A stretch of DNA of 64,000 nt from Rhodomicrobium sp. R_RK_3 (GCF_002198715.1 NZ_MWLK01000008.1:208983-272982); one strand, 5' to 3'. Counted from the stretch's first letter, positions 32,965 to 42,271 are shown. Program-made: numbers and translations. The notes: a model not told the origin generated them from the letters alone.

Positions 32965-33954
32965 TTAAGCCGCGCCGGCCCGCGCATGGGCCGGATTGCC
33001 CAGCTTCAAGCATCGCGCGCTGTGCTGCGGCGTCACGAAGACGGGCGCGATGTCGCCTTGCACGCAGCTCGTATCCGCCAGCGCGCAGCGCGGGGCGAAG
33101 GGGCAGCCCGGCGGTAGGCGGTCGAGGCGGGGCGGGGCGCCGGGGATGGCGTCGAGGCGTTCGCCGCGCCGGGCGCCGTGGATGGTCGAATGCAGCAGGC
33201 CGCGCGTATAGGGGTGCGAGGGGTTTTTGACCACGTCGCGCAAGCTTCCAGTTTCGACAATGCGGCCGGCATACATCACCGCGATGCGGTCGGAGATCTC
33301 AACCGCCACGCCAATGTCGTGCGTGACGAAGATCACCGCCATGCCCATCTCGCGCTGCAACTCGCGCAGCAGCAGGAGGATCTGGATCTGCACGGTCGCG
33401 TCGAGCGCCGTGGTCGGCTCATCCGCGAGCAGCACTTTCGGTCCGCAGGACAAGGCCAGCGCGATCATCGCGCGCTGCCGCATTCCGCCCGACATTTCAT
33501 GCGGATAGGCTTCCAGCCGCCGCTTGGCCGAGCGGATGCGCACGCCCTCCAGCATCTCCAGCGCGCGCTTGCGGCCATCGGCCCAGCTCACGCCGCGATG
33601 GCGCACCACCGCCTCCGCGATCTGGTCGCCGATGGTGTAGACGGGATCGAGCGCCAGCATCGGCTCTTGGAAGATCATCGAGACGAGGCCGCCGCGATAA
33701 TCCTCCAGCGCCGCCTCGTCCAGCGCCATCACATCGCGGCCCGCCACATGGATCGAGCCGGTCATCCGCGTCCGGCGCGGCGGCAGGAGGCGCAAGAGCG
33801 CCTTCAGCGTCACGCTCTTGCCCGAGCCGGACTCGCCGATCAGACCAAGCACCTCGCCTTCGGCCAGGCTGATGTCGACGCCGTTGAGCGCGTTCACATT
33901 GCGCTCGCCGGTGAAGCAGACGGTCAGGTCGCGGATGGCGATGATGGGGGTCAT
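32965..33954 (-). CDS. Oligo/dipeptide-type ABC transporter, ATPase (DppD-like)
   Basis: 329 residues with Walker A GESGSGKSV, signature MSGGMRQRAMIA, Walker B VLLADEPTTALD, and the C-terminal oligopeptide extension with the Cys-containing PGCPFAPRC...TSC motif found in DppD/OppD. Its start overlaps the amidase stop (ATGA). Partner of the DppF-like ATPase encoded two genes upstream. Last gene of the operon. Confidence 0.93.
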   Translation of the reverse strand: MTPIIAIRDLTVCFTGERNVNALNGVDISLAEGEVLGLIGESGSGKSVTLKALLRLLPPRRTRMTGSIHVAGRDVMALDEAALEDYRGGLVSMIFQEPMLALDPVYTIGDQIAEAVVRHRGVSWADGRKRALEMLEGVRIRSAKRRLEAYPHEMSGGMRQRAMIALALSCGPKVLLADEPTTALDATVQIQILLLLRELQREMGMAVIFVTHDIGVAVEISDRIAVMYAGRIVETGSLRDVVKNPSHPYTRGLLHSTIHGARRGERLDAIPGAPPRLDRLPPGCPFAPRCALADTSCVQGDIAPVFVTPQHSARCLKLGNPAHARAGAA

Positions 33955-35360
33955 GGCAGGGACGGCACCCGCTTGTGGTGGTCGGTGACGGATTGGAAGG
34001 CCGTGCCGAGCGCGGTCAGCGTCTCGTCGCCGAAGGGGCGGCCGATCAGTTGCAGGCCGATGGGCATGCCCGTCTCGCCTTGCCCGGCCGGAACCACCAA
34101 GCCCGGCAAGCCGAGGAAGTTCACCGGCCGCATGAAGCGCGTGATGGCGATGATCGTCGCCTCGGCATTGGGGCCGCCGACATCGGTCGCAGCGATGGTC
34201 GGCGCCACTTCGCGCGAGGCGGGGGCGATGACCGCATCGACGCCCTCGATGGCGGCCAGATGCGCGGCGAGCGCCGGGCCGCGCCAGCGCAGCGCGTCGA
34301 GATATTCGATGGCGCTGTAGGCAAGGCCGTTTTCGAGCCGCGCCCGCACCCAGTCGCCATAGACCTCGGGGCGCTCGCGCAGGCCGGCGATATGCGTGCT
34401 CGTCGCCTCGACCGCCAGGATGATAAGCCCTGCTGAGGCGACCAGCGTCTGGTCGGGCAGGTCCACCTTGACGATGTTGACGCCGAGTTCGGCAAAGGTC
34501 TCCAGCGCCCGGTCGAGCGCGGCCGCGACTTCGGGTTCGAGGTCATCGACGTAATAGCTCGATGGCAGGCCGATGGTCATGCCTTGCGGCGAGCGGGTGG
34601 CCTTGGCGGCGTTCCAGGCCGGCATGCCGTCCGTGGCAGGGTCGAGCGGATCGGAGCCGGACATCGCTGCCATGATCAGCGCGCAATCCTCCGCCGTGCG
34701 CGCGAGCGGGCCGACGGTGTCGAGCGTGAAGGAGAGCGGCAGCGCATTGGCGCGGCTGACGCGGCCGAAGGTGGTTTTCAGCCCGGTGACGCCGCAGAAA
34801 TGCGCGGGCAGCCGGATCGAGCCGCCGGTGTCCGAGCCAAGCGCCGCCGGGGTCAGCCGCGCCGCCACCGCCGCACCGGAGCCCGAGGACGAGCCGCCGG
34901 TGATGCGGGTCCCGTCCCAGGGATTATGGGCATGGCCGAGATAGGGATTGTGGCCGGTCGGGTTGTAGGCGCATTCCGACATATGCAGCGCGCCGAGCCG
35001 GAACGCGCCCGCCGCTTCCAGCCGGGCGATGGCCGTCGAAGTGGTGGAGGCGATCCAGCCTTCGCGCAGCTTGGTGCCGCAGCCGACCGGCTTGCCGGCG
35101 CTGTAGAACATATCCTTATGGGCGAGCGGCACGCCATGCAGCGGCCCCTTCGTCTCGCCGCGCGCCAGCGCTTCGTCGGCGGCGCGCGCGAGGGCCAGCG
35201 CCTCCTCGGCCTCGATACGGACGAAGGCATTGGTCGCGGGCTGCCAGGCGGCGATGCGCTCGAGCAGCGCCTCGGTAATCTCGACGGAGGAGACCTGCTT
35301 GGCGCGGATTGCCGCAGCCAGCTCGGTCAGCGTCAGGAGGGCCGGATCCGATGTCGTCAT
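33951..35360 (-). CDS. Amidase signature enzyme (AtzE-like amidohydrolase)
   Basis: 469 residues from ATG 35360. The amidase-signature triad is visible: Lys in PLAHKDMF, the GGSSSGSGAAVAA glycine/serine loop with the cis-Ser, and the nucleophilic Ser in GSDTGGSIRLPA. AS enzymes hydrolyse amides to acid plus ammonia. The small AtzG-like gene ends one base before this start, the same pairing as AtzG-AtzE of cyanurate catabolism, so a carboxybiuret/ureide-type or other amide substrate is plausible. It is embedded between the two ATPase genes of a peptide-type importer, suggesting that the imported compound is its substrate. Confidence 0.9.
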   Translation of the reverse strand: MTTSDPALLTLTELAAAIRAKQVSSVEITEALLERIAAWQPATNAFVRIEAEEALALARAADEALARGETKGPLHGVPLAHKDMFYSAGKPVGCGTKLREGWIASTTSTAIARLEAAGAFRLGALHMSECAYNPTGHNPYLGHAHNPWDGTRITGGSSSGSGAAVAARLTPAALGSDTGGSIRLPAHFCGVTGLKTTFGRVSRANALPLSFTLDTVGPLARTAEDCALIMAAMSGSDPLDPATDGMPAWNAAKATRSPQGMTIGLPSSYYVDDLEPEVAAALDRALETFAELGVNIVKVDLPDQTLVASAGLIILAVEATSTHIAGLRERPEVYGDWVRARLENGLAYSAIEYLDALRWRGPALAAHLAAIEGVDAVIAPASREVAPTIAATDVGGPNAEATIIAITRFMRPVNFLGLPGLVVPAGQGETGMPIGLQLIGRPFGDETLTALGTAFQSVTDHHKRVPSLP

Positions 35361-35361
35361 C

Positions 35362-35565
35362 TCACTCACCGCCCCGCTCGCCGCGCTGCACCACGAGGAA
35401 GGTCGACGGCTCGACCTCCAGCGGCAAGGCCAGCTTTTCCGCCGTGAAGCGCGTAAACACCGGCGCGACGGCGCGGGCGATGCGGGCGGGCACATCGGCC
35501 CCAAGCGCGACGCGCGCGGCTTCGGCGTTCAGCCGGATGCGTTCGGGGGTGATTTCGTCAGCCAT
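35362..35565 (-). CDS. AtzG-like small amidase partner (DUF4089)
   Basis: 67 residues. The sequence pattern fits the AtzG/DUF4089 family: short, helical, with ...RLNAEAARVALGADVP... then ...LPLEVEPSTFLVV at the end. AtzG holds AtzE in an active hetero-oligomer in the described system. It overlaps the DppF-like gene by 8 bases and abuts the amidase gene, so all are translated from one message. Assignment is from length, context and pattern, not from a search. Confidence 0.72.
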   Translation of the reverse strand: MADEITPERIRLNAEAARVALGADVPARIARAVAPVFTRFTAEKLALPLEVEPSTFLVVQRGERGGE

Positions 35566-36622
35566 TCACTGTCTCCTTGACCTTCGGGGCCACGGCCTTG
35601 CTGTGCCCGGAGCCCGGATCGACCATAAAGCAAGCGGCCAGATGGCGCTCGCCTCCTGTCGCCATGAGCCGGGGCGCGCGGGCGCTGCAAATTGCCTCGG
35701 CATGGGCGCAGCGCGTGTGGAAGCGGCATCCGGGCGGCGGGTCGATCGGGTTGGGCGGGTCGCCGGAAATCGGCGCTTCCTGGGTGCGATTATCCGGATC
35801 GAGCGAGGGCATCGCCGCCAGCAGCGCGCGCGTATAGGGGTGGCGGGCGTCGGTCCAAAGCGCTTCGACCGGGCCGGATTCCACGATCTCGCCGAGATAC
35901 ATCACGATGACGCGGTCGCTGATGAAGCGGACCACGTTGAGGTCGTGCGAGATGAAGAGGTAGGTGAGGCCGAATTCTTCCTTCAGGTCGATCAGCAGAT
36001 TGAGCACCTGCGCCTCGACGGATTTGTCGAGCGCGGATACGGCCTCATCGAGGATGACGAGGCGCGGCGCCAAAGCCAGCGCGCGGGCGATGTTGATGCG
36101 CTGCCTCTGCCCGCCGGACAGCTCATGCGGATAGCGGTCGGCGAACAGCGCCGGGTCTAGGCCGACCTTGCGCAAGAGATCATGCGCGCGGGCGCGGGCC
36201 TGCGGCGGAGCGACGCCATGCACCTTCGGGCCGAAGGCGATGGTGTCCTCGATGGTCAGGCGCGGGTTCAGCGAGGCATAGCTGTCCTGGAACACCATCT
36301 GCACGCGCTGGCGCAATTCGCTCAGCGACAGCACCGGCCCGACCGGCTCGCCGTCGAACAGGATTTTTCCGGCGTCCGACGGCATCAGCCCGATGATGAG
36401 CCGCGCCGTCGTCGACTTGCCGCAGCCGGACTCGCCGACGATGCCGAGCACTTCCCCCTTGGCCACCGAAAAGCTGACATCGTCCACGGCGCGCACCACG
36501 CTCGCCTTGCCGAACAGGCTGGCGTTCAAGGCGAAGTGCTTGCTGAGCCCTTCGACCGTCAGCAGCGGCTGGCACGGCCCGCCGATATCGGCGGCCGGTT
36601 TCAGGGCGTCAATTTCGGACAT
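35558..36622 (-). CDS. Oligo/dipeptide-type ABC transporter, ATPase (DppF-like)
   Basis: 354 residues with Walker A GESGCGKSTT, signature LSGGQRQRINIARAL, Walker B LVILDEAVSALD and the C-terminal PPPGCRFHTRCAHAEAICSARAP oligopeptide extension. The Walker B acidic residue is followed by A rather than P (DEAVSAL), a common variant in this subfamily. Overlaps the permease gene by 14 bases and the AtzG-like gene by 8. Confidence 0.93.
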   Translation of the reverse strand: MSEIDALKPAADIGGPCQPLLTVEGLSKHFALNASLFGKASVVRAVDDVSFSVAKGEVLGIVGESGCGKSTTARLIIGLMPSDAGKILFDGEPVGPVLSLSELRQRVQMVFQDSYASLNPRLTIEDTIAFGPKVHGVAPPQARARAHDLLRKVGLDPALFADRYPHELSGGQRQRINIARALALAPRLVILDEAVSALDKSVEAQVLNLLIDLKEEFGLTYLFISHDLNVVRFISDRVIVMYLGEIVESGPVEALWTDARHPYTRALLAAMPSLDPDNRTQEAPISGDPPNPIDPPPGCRFHTRCAHAEAICSARAPRLMATGGERHLAACFMVDPGSGHSKAVAPKVKETVNG

Positions 36623-37496
36623 CCATCGCGCTCCGCATACCGTCGCTGAGAAGGTTGAAACAGATCGACACGGTGAAGATCATCACGCCCGGCAGCGCCG
36701 CCACCCAGGGATTGACGTAGATCGCCGTGCGCAGCGTGTTGAGCATCAAACCCCATTCTGGCTCCGGCGGCTTGGTGCCGAGGCCGAGGAAGGAGAGGCC
36801 CGCCGCGAGGATCATGCAGACGCTGATGAGGCTGGTCGCATAGACGAAGATCGGCCCCAGCACATTACCAAGGATGTGGACGCGCATGATGGTCAGCGCG
36901 CCCGCGCCCGAGGCCCGCGCGGCATCGACGAAATCGAGCGACCGCACGCCGGTCGTCACGCTCTCGGCGACGCGGACGATGGGCGGGATGAAGACGATGG
37001 TCAGCGACAGCAGCGAGTTGAGAAGGCCGCCGCCCAGCGCGCCGGAGATGGCGATCGCCAAAAGCACCGAGGGGAAGGCGTAGAAGACGTCGACGGTGCG
37101 CATGATGAGCTGGTTGACGACGCCGCCGAGATATCCGGCGATGATTCCGAGCGTCGTGCCGATGAAGAAGGCGAAGACGACCGGCAGCAGCCCGATCAGC
37201 AGCGACAGCCGTCCGCCATGGACCAGCCGGGTGAGCATGTCGCGGCCGAGCTCGTCCGTGCCGAGCGGGTAGCCCGCCGTGCCGATGGGACGCAGGCGCC
37301 GGATCATCGAGCCCAGATACGGGTCGGCGAGACCGAGATAGGGGGCGAAGACCGCCGCCAGCGCGATCAGCAAGAGGATCGCGGCGCAGATCATGCTGAC
37401 CGGATCGCGCAGCAGGCGGCGGCCGACATTGCCCCAATAGCCGCGCGATTTCCGTGTCGCGGCGAGGTCGATGAGATCGTCGGCGAGCACGCTCAT
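36609..37496 (-). CDS. Oligo/dipeptide-type ABC transporter, permease (DppC-like)
   Basis: 295 residues, with the DppC N-terminal cytoplasmic segment and membrane span, followed by GTDELGRDMLTRLVHGGRLSLLIG and the EAA loop FVDAARASGAGALTIMRVHILGNV. Pairs with the DppB-like permease, whose gene ends 3 bases upstream of this start. Confidence 0.94.
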   Translation of the reverse strand: MSVLADDLIDLAATRKSRGYWGNVGRRLLRDPVSMICAAILLLIALAAVFAPYLGLADPYLGSMIRRLRPIGTAGYPLGTDELGRDMLTRLVHGGRLSLLIGLLPVVFAFFIGTTLGIIAGYLGGVVNQLIMRTVDVFYAFPSVLLAIAISGALGGGLLNSLLSLTIVFIPPIVRVAESVTTGVRSLDFVDAARASGAGALTIMRVHILGNVLGPIFVYATSLISVCMILAAGLSFLGLGTKPPEPEWGLMLNTLRTAIYVNPWVAALPGVMIFTVSICFNLLSDGMRSAMDVRN

Positions 37497-37499
37497 GGG

Positions 37500-38444
37500 T
37501 CAGCTTCGCTTGATGCGCGGGTCGATGGCGGCTTGCAGCACGTCGACCATGAGGTTGAGGAAGACGAAGAACAGCGCCAGCACCAGGATGGTGCCTTGCA
37601 AGAGCGGCAGGTCGCGCTGGAAGATGGCGGCGTTCAGCAGGAAGCCGGTGCCGGGCCAGGAAAACACCGTCTCGATCAGGATCGAGCCGCCGAGCAGGTA
37701 GCCGAGCTGCAAACCCATCACGGCGACGGCGGTCGGCGTGGCGTTCTTGGCGACATGGGCGAAGACGCGCCCCTCGCCGAGGCCCTTGGCGCGCAGGGCG
37801 AGCACGAATTCCTGCGAGAGGATGTCGCCGACGAGGGCGCGCACGGTGCGCGTGACGATGCCCATCGGGATGACCGACATGGTGATTGCGGGCAGGATCA
37901 GGAATTGCAGATGCTCCCAGTCCCAGGCCCAGCCGCCCGGTCCCGCGCCGACCGCCGGCAGCCAGCCGAGCTGCACGGAGAAGATGATCACCAGCACCAT
38001 GCCGAGCCAGTAATGCGGCGTGGAAACGCCCGCGATGGAGATGGTGGTGACGAGGCGGTCGACCCAGGTGTCGCGGAAATAGCCGGCGAGGAAGCCGAAC
38101 AGCAGCCCGAAGCTGAAGCCGAGCACCGAGGCGACGGCGGCGAGCCGCAGCGTGTTGCCGACGGCACGCGCGACTTCGTCGGCGACGGCGCGGCCGGTGG
38201 CGATGGAGGTGCCGAGGTCGCCGTGCAGAGCCTTCCAGAGCCAGATGCCGAACTGGACGGGCAGCGGCCGGTCGAAGCCGTAGGCGCGGCGCATCTGCTC
38301 GGCGAGTTCGGCCGAGGCGTCGGGCGGCAGGACGGAGATGAGCGGATCGCCCGGCGCGATGTAGACGAGCAGGAAGCAGACCAGCGACACCGCGAGGACG
38401 ACGGGCAGGACGAGGAGGAGGCGTTTGAGGATGAATGCGAGCAT
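37500..38444 (-). CDS. Oligo/dipeptide-type ABC transporter, permease (DppB-like)
   Basis: 314 residues, beginning MLAFILKRLLLVLPVVLAVS with the typical first membrane span and containing PLPVQFGIWLWKALHGDLGTS and the EAA loop EFVLALRAKGLGEGRVFAHVAKNA. First gene of the tight operon that continues to 32965. The binding-protein gene lies 646 repeat-filled bases upstream. Confidence 0.94.
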   Translation of the reverse strand: MLAFILKRLLLVLPVVLAVSLVCFLLVYIAPGDPLISVLPPDASAELAEQMRRAYGFDRPLPVQFGIWLWKALHGDLGTSIATGRAVADEVARAVGNTLRLAAVASVLGFSFGLLFGFLAGYFRDTWVDRLVTTISIAGVSTPHYWLGMVLVIIFSVQLGWLPAVGAGPGGWAWDWEHLQFLILPAITMSVIPMGIVTRTVRALVGDILSQEFVLALRAKGLGEGRVFAHVAKNATPTAVAVMGLQLGYLLGGSILIETVFSWPGTGFLLNAAIFQRDLPLLQGTILVLALFFVFLNLMVDVLQAAIDPRIKRS

Positions 38445-38590
38445 GGAGGCGCTTCGTTAGCTCCACAGATTGGGGAGGCCGCGTTGCGAAGGGGTGTTGA
38501 TGAGCGGGGGCGGATTGACCGATGGTTCGTGACCGCTCACCCCGGCCCGCCGCCAATGGAGACTTTTGCGTAACGCGGGGCCTATCCCCC

Positions 38591-38698
38591 CGTCGTCCCG
38601 GGCGGCCGTCAGGCCGGACCGGGATCCATTTGCGGAACAGCCGGCACCATGCTTGCGGAGAGGCGAGTAGGCCCCGGCTCTTACGGCCGGGGCGACGG
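38591..38698 (+). repeat. Dispersed 108-base intergenic repeat, copy 2
   Basis: Same length as and clearly similar to 23128-23235; the first 33 bases are identical and the last 40 nearly so, while the middle diverges. The hairpin-forming ends are therefore the conserved part. Confidence 0.8.
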
Positions 38699-38788
38699 CA
38701 TAAATTGTCGCGTTTAGCAAAGCCCGCCAATGGGCGAGGGGACGATCGTGCCGCTTGGCGATCGCTGTGCTCATTGCGTCGGCTCCTT

Positions 38789-38840
38789 TTCCTCTCTCCC
38801 AGGGGGAGAGGGTGGCGCGTCAGCGCCGGGTGAGGGGGTG
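38789..38840. repeat. Palindromic CCCTCTCCC...GAGAGGG repeat, copy a
   Basis: Short copy of the family built from the CCCTCTCCC / GGGAGAGGG palindrome followed by a variable GGCGCG hairpin and GGGTGAGGGGG. Seven more copies are listed below. Confidence 0.75.
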
Positions 38841-38901
38841 AGGACTATCGGTGGTCCGCAGCCTCTCCTCCGTTCCGCTTGGTCTCCCACTGTGCCGGCG
38901 G

Positions 38902-39053
38902 CTCCCCCTCACCCACCCGCCTGACGGCGGGAGCCCTCTCCCTCAAGGGGAGAGGGCAATGGCGCAAGCGGCGAGGTGCCGCCTCTCATCTGGCTCGGGT
39001 CAGCCCTCTCCCCTCGAGGGAGAGGGCGGGCGCGAAGCGACCGGGTGAGGGGG
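38902..39053. repeat. Palindromic CCCTCTCCC...GAGAGGG repeat, copy b (inverted pair)
   Basis: Two units face each other: CCCCTCACCC ... CCCTCTCCCTCAAGGGGAGAGGG, a spacer of about 50 bases, then CCCTCTCCCCTCGAGGGAGAGGG ... GGGTGAGGGGG. The outer and inner parts are each palindromic, like bacterial interspersed mosaic elements. Confidence 0.75.
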
Positions 39054-39090
39054 CTTTGCAGCCCTGCCGCACGCGGGCGGTCGCGGCCCG

Positions 39091-40749
39091 TTACTCCAGC
39101 GTCATCGTCGAAAAATCCACGAACCAGCTTTTGGGCTGCACGAAGCCCTTGATCTTCGGGCTCATCGCGCGCGGGCCGACGTCATGCGCCACCCACAGGA
39201 ACGCCGCCTCGTCCACCGAGCGCTCGTGCAGTGCGGCCAGCGCCTTGTCGCGCGCGGCCGGCTCGAACGCCACCCGCACATCCGCCGCCAGCTTGTCGTA
39301 TTCCGGCTCGTTGATGAAACCCCAATTGTTCGACACCGGCGGCGCCATCTTGGAATCCAGGAAGCGGATCATGGCGAAGAACGGGTCCATCGCCGCATAG
39401 GTCACGTTGGTCGCATTGGCGCCGCGTGCCGAATCGTCCTTGGCGCCCTTGCGCCAGTTGGTGAACAGCGTGTTCCACTCGATCACGTCCAGCTCGACGT
39501 CGAAGAAACATTCCGCAAGGCTCTGCTGGATGAACTCGTTCATCGGGATCGGCAGCATTTGGCCCGAGCCCGAGGCCGAAGTCTGCGTCTTCACCTTCAG
39601 CTTCTTGTCGGCCGAAAAGCCCGCTTCCTGCATCAGCTTGCGCGCCGCATCCGGATCGTACTTGATCGCGAATTTCGGATTGCCGCGCCAGGGATGCCCC
39701 GGCTCGAACGTGCCGGTCGCGGGGACCATCAGGCCGCCGAGCAGGCCGTCCTTCATGCCGTCGCGGTCGATGCAGAGATTGGCGGCCTTGCGGACGCGGA
39801 TGTCGTTCCAGGGCGAGCCCTCGATGCGGCTGAACTGCCAGGGCCAGACATGCGGCTGCTCATTGGCCTGGATCACGAAGCCGCGCTGCTTGATCTGCGG
39901 CAGCGCGTCGGGCGCCGGGTTCTCGATCCACTCGACCTGGCCCGAGAGCAGCGCCGCCGTGCGGGCGTTGGCTTCGGGCATCGGCAGCAGCACCAGCCGG
40001 TCGACCTTGGGCACGCGCTTGGCGTCCCAGTAGCCGGCATTCTTGACCAGCTCCAGCCGCTCGCGCGGCACGAACTTGTCCATCTTCCAGGCCCCGGTGC
40101 CCGAGGCGCTACCGGCAAAGGCCGCCCAGGCCTGCTTGGCGCGCTCCTTCGGGTCGGTGACGCTGGCGGGAACAGCCGCTTCGAGCTTCTTCCACTGGGC
40201 GGGACTGGCCATGAAGAGATTGGCGAGGTTGATCGGGAGCAGGGCGTCGGGAGCCGCCGTCGTCAGCTCGACCGTCATCTTGTCGATGGCCTTGGTGCTG
40301 CGCAGGCTCGGCATGCGCGAGGCCGTCACGCCGACCTGGCTCGGATCGAAATGCGGAGCGTCCTGCTTCAAGACCTTCTCGACGTTCCAGACGACGGCGT
40401 CGGCGTCGAAATCGGAGCCGTCATGGAATTTGACGCCGGGGCGAAGCTTGAACACCCATTTGGTCTTGTCGGCGGCGTCCGGTGCCCATTCGGTCGCGAG
40501 GCCGGGGATGATGACGCTGGGCTTGTCCGCCGAGGACAGGTCCCACAGCGTCAGGCCCTCATACATGGTGTTGCCGGTGAAGCGGTTGCCTTCGAAGCCC
40601 TGGTCGGGCTGGCCGAGCGTGCGCGGGATGTCGGCGGCGGTCATGCCGATGCGGACGACGGACTCGGCCCGGGCGGCGGGCATCGGGCCGGCCAGCATCC
40701 CGGCTAGGAACAGCGCGCCACCGAGGCGCGCCAAATCGGGCTGTCGCAT
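39091..40749 (-). CDS. Oligo/dipeptide-type ABC transporter, periplasmic binding protein
   Basis: 552 residues from ATG 40749, which has a perfect GGAGG site; the frame to 40785 is rejected. A signal peptide ends at AARAE. SBP family 5 features: NTMYEGLTLWD, the WVFKLRPGVKFHDGSDFDADAVVWNVE signature and RVRKAANLCIDRDGM. It delivers a peptide-like or other extended ligand to DppB/DppC. The coexpressed amidase suggests an amide or ureide ligand, which is inference. Confidence 0.93.
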   Translation of the reverse strand: MRQPDLARLGGALFLAGMLAGPMPAARAESVVRIGMTAADIPRTLGQPDQGFEGNRFTGNTMYEGLTLWDLSSADKPSVIIPGLATEWAPDAADKTKWVFKLRPGVKFHDGSDFDADAVVWNVEKVLKQDAPHFDPSQVGVTASRMPSLRSTKAIDKMTVELTTAAPDALLPINLANLFMASPAQWKKLEAAVPASVTDPKERAKQAWAAFAGSASGTGAWKMDKFVPRERLELVKNAGYWDAKRVPKVDRLVLLPMPEANARTAALLSGQVEWIENPAPDALPQIKQRGFVIQANEQPHVWPWQFSRIEGSPWNDIRVRKAANLCIDRDGMKDGLLGGLMVPATGTFEPGHPWRGNPKFAIKYDPDAARKLMQEAGFSADKKLKVKTQTSASGSGQMLPIPMNEFIQQSLAECFFDVELDVIEWNTLFTNWRKGAKDDSARGANATNVTYAAMDPFFAMIRFLDSKMAPPVSNNWGFINEPEYDKLAADVRVAFEPAARDKALAALHERSVDEAAFLWVAHDVGPRAMSPKIKGFVQPKSWFVDFSTMTLE

Positions 40750-40914
40750 ATGTCCCTCCAGTTGATCTGCCGACCCACCTTTCAAGGACCGTGCCAGTCA
40801 AGCGCCGCCGCTCAGCCGAGCAGCGGCGGGAATGCCGCGCTAGGCGGCACGCTTGTATGCAATCCATGCTCAGATTATAGGCAGAATCCCGGGCTGGCAC
40901 GCGAAACCAGTGGC

Positions 40915-41652
40915 TTAGCCCTTGGGCGAAAAGGGCGCGAACAGCCCGGAATAGGGTTTTGCCAGCGGCGAGGCGTAAGCGCGCCGCTTCGAGGTGGCGA
41001 GCCCTTGCGCGGCGAGCGCTTCGGCCAGCGTCACCGCCGCCGCGACGCCGTCGACGACCGGCACGCCGAATTCCGCAGACAGCGAGGCGGCAAGATCGGC
41101 CATGCCGGCGCAGCCCAGCACGATGGCCTCCGCGCCGTCGTCGCCGAGCGCGCGCTCGATCTCGGCGCCGATGCGGGCGCGGGCGTTCGAGGCCGGGTTC
41201 TCCAATTCGAGCACCGGCACATCGGCGGCGCGGACGCGGGCGCAGCGGCGGTCGAGGCCGTAGCGCAGAAGGTTGGTTTCGATGACGGGGATGGAGCGCG
41301 CAAGCGTCGTCACCACGGTGAAGCGATGGGCGATCAGGCTCGCCATGTGGAAGGCCGCTTCGCCGATGCCGACGACGGGCGCCTCGGCCAGGGCGCGCGC
41401 CGCGTCGAGGCCGGTATCGTCGAAGCAAGCGATGACGTGGGCATCGGCGCCGTCCGCCTCGCCCTCGGCGATGCGCGCCAGCAGGCCCGGCACGGCGAAG
41501 GCGTCGTCATAGGCGCCCTCGATGGAGGCCGGGCCGAAGGCGGATTCCACCGCGCGGATGCTGGTGCCGGGACGGGCGACGCGCGCGGCGGCTTCGGCGA
41601 CCGTCCGAGTCATGGCGGCGGTGGTGTTGGGATTGACGATGTTGAGATGCAT
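40915..41652 (-). CDS. Hydantoin racemase / aspartate-glutamate racemase superfamily protein
   Basis: 245 residues from ATG 41652, where the family N-terminus (HLNIVNPNTTAAMT) begins. ATG 41715, 21 codons upstream, has a better ribosome site (GAGG 6 bases before) and cannot be excluded. The two catalytic Cys lie in IACFDDTGLDAA and VLGCAGMADLA. Family members racemise 5-substituted hydantoins or related amino acid derivatives. The hydantoinase and carbamoylase-like genes nearby support a role in hydantoin use. Divergent from ureidoglycolate lyase. Confidence 0.85.
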   Translation of the reverse strand: MHLNIVNPNTTAAMTRTVAEAAARVARPGTSIRAVESAFGPASIEGAYDDAFAVPGLLARIAEGEADGADAHVIACFDDTGLDAARALAEAPVVGIGEAAFHMASLIAHRFTVVTTLARSIPVIETNLLRYGLDRRCARVRAADVPVLELENPASNARARIGAEIERALGDDGAEAIVLGCAGMADLAASLSAEFGVPVVDGVAAAVTLAEALAAQGLATSKRRAYASPLAKPYSGLFAPFSPKG

Positions 41653-41759
41653 GGCGCTTGCCCCGATGCTCCGGTTGCGATCCAAGACCTTGATCGCGCG
41701 TTTCAAATCGATCATGGTCCGCCTCTGATTTTTCCGCACGCTCTTTCGGGACCCAGCCG

Positions 41760-42239
41760 ATGCGCACCATCCTCGCCGAGCCGATCTCAGCCGAAGCCTT
41801 CGCCCCCTTCGGCGAGCTGCTGGTGCCGCCCGCCGCTCCGGGGCGCGACTATTTCGACGCCAGTCTGAGCAACGCCCGGCCGGGCGCGCGGCCAAGCGTG
41901 TCGCTGGCTGTGGCCGAGCCGGTCGCGGTGCCGCTCGACGCCGTGGTGATGGAACGGCACCAATTCTCCTCGCAAAGCTTCGTGCCGGTGGACGCTGACG
42001 GCTACCTCGCCATCGTCGCCCCCCACGCCGCCGATGGCGGCCCGGATGTCGAGCGGGGCCGGGCTTTCCTGGTCCCCGGCGGCCAGGGCATCACCTTCCG
42101 CGCCGATGTCTGGCATCACCCGATGGCCTGCCTCAACCGCCCCTCCACCTTCGCCATCGTCATGTGGCTCGACGGCTCCTCGGCGGATACGGAGCTGGTG
42201 TCGCTGGCGACGCCGTTCCGGGTTGCGCTGGCGGACTGA
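41760..42239 (+). CDS. allA: Ureidoglycolate lyase
   Basis: 159 residues, the usual AllA length. Family pattern includes AFAPFGELLVPP, the VVMERHQFSSQSFVPV metal-binding-like cupin strand, FLVPGGQGITFRADVWHHPM and the final FAIVMWLDGSSADTE. Releases urea from ureidoglycolate giving glyoxylate, the last ureide step of allantoin use. On the plus strand, alone, divergent from the hydantoin racemase gene with 107 bases between. The allantoate amidohydrolase-like gene at 45.6 kb would be the preceding step. Confidence 0.9.
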   Translation: MRTILAEPISAEAFAPFGELLVPPAAPGRDYFDASLSNARPGARPSVSLAVAEPVAVPLDAVVMERHQFSSQSFVPVDADGYLAIVAPHAADGGPDVERGRAFLVPGGQGITFRADVWHHPMACLNRPSTFAIVMWLDGSSADTELVSLATPFRVALAD

Positions 42240-42271
42240 GATCGAGAGGGATTTCGGGCCCACCCCCTATT

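Larger units (their letters stand above)
38445..39090. other. Repeat-filled intergenic region, 646 bases
   Basis: Lies between the peptide-type binding protein gene and its permease genes on the minus strand. It is occupied by one 108-base dispersed repeat (38591-38698) and two copies of the PLSPREGEG-type palindromic repeat (38789-38840, 38902-39053). No coding frame with family resemblance. Confidence 0.7.

Noticed and set aside
38789-39053. Clustered palindromes taken at first for a CRISPR array
   Set aside because: Units face each other, vary in length and have no constant spacer; the same units recur singly in many other gaps.
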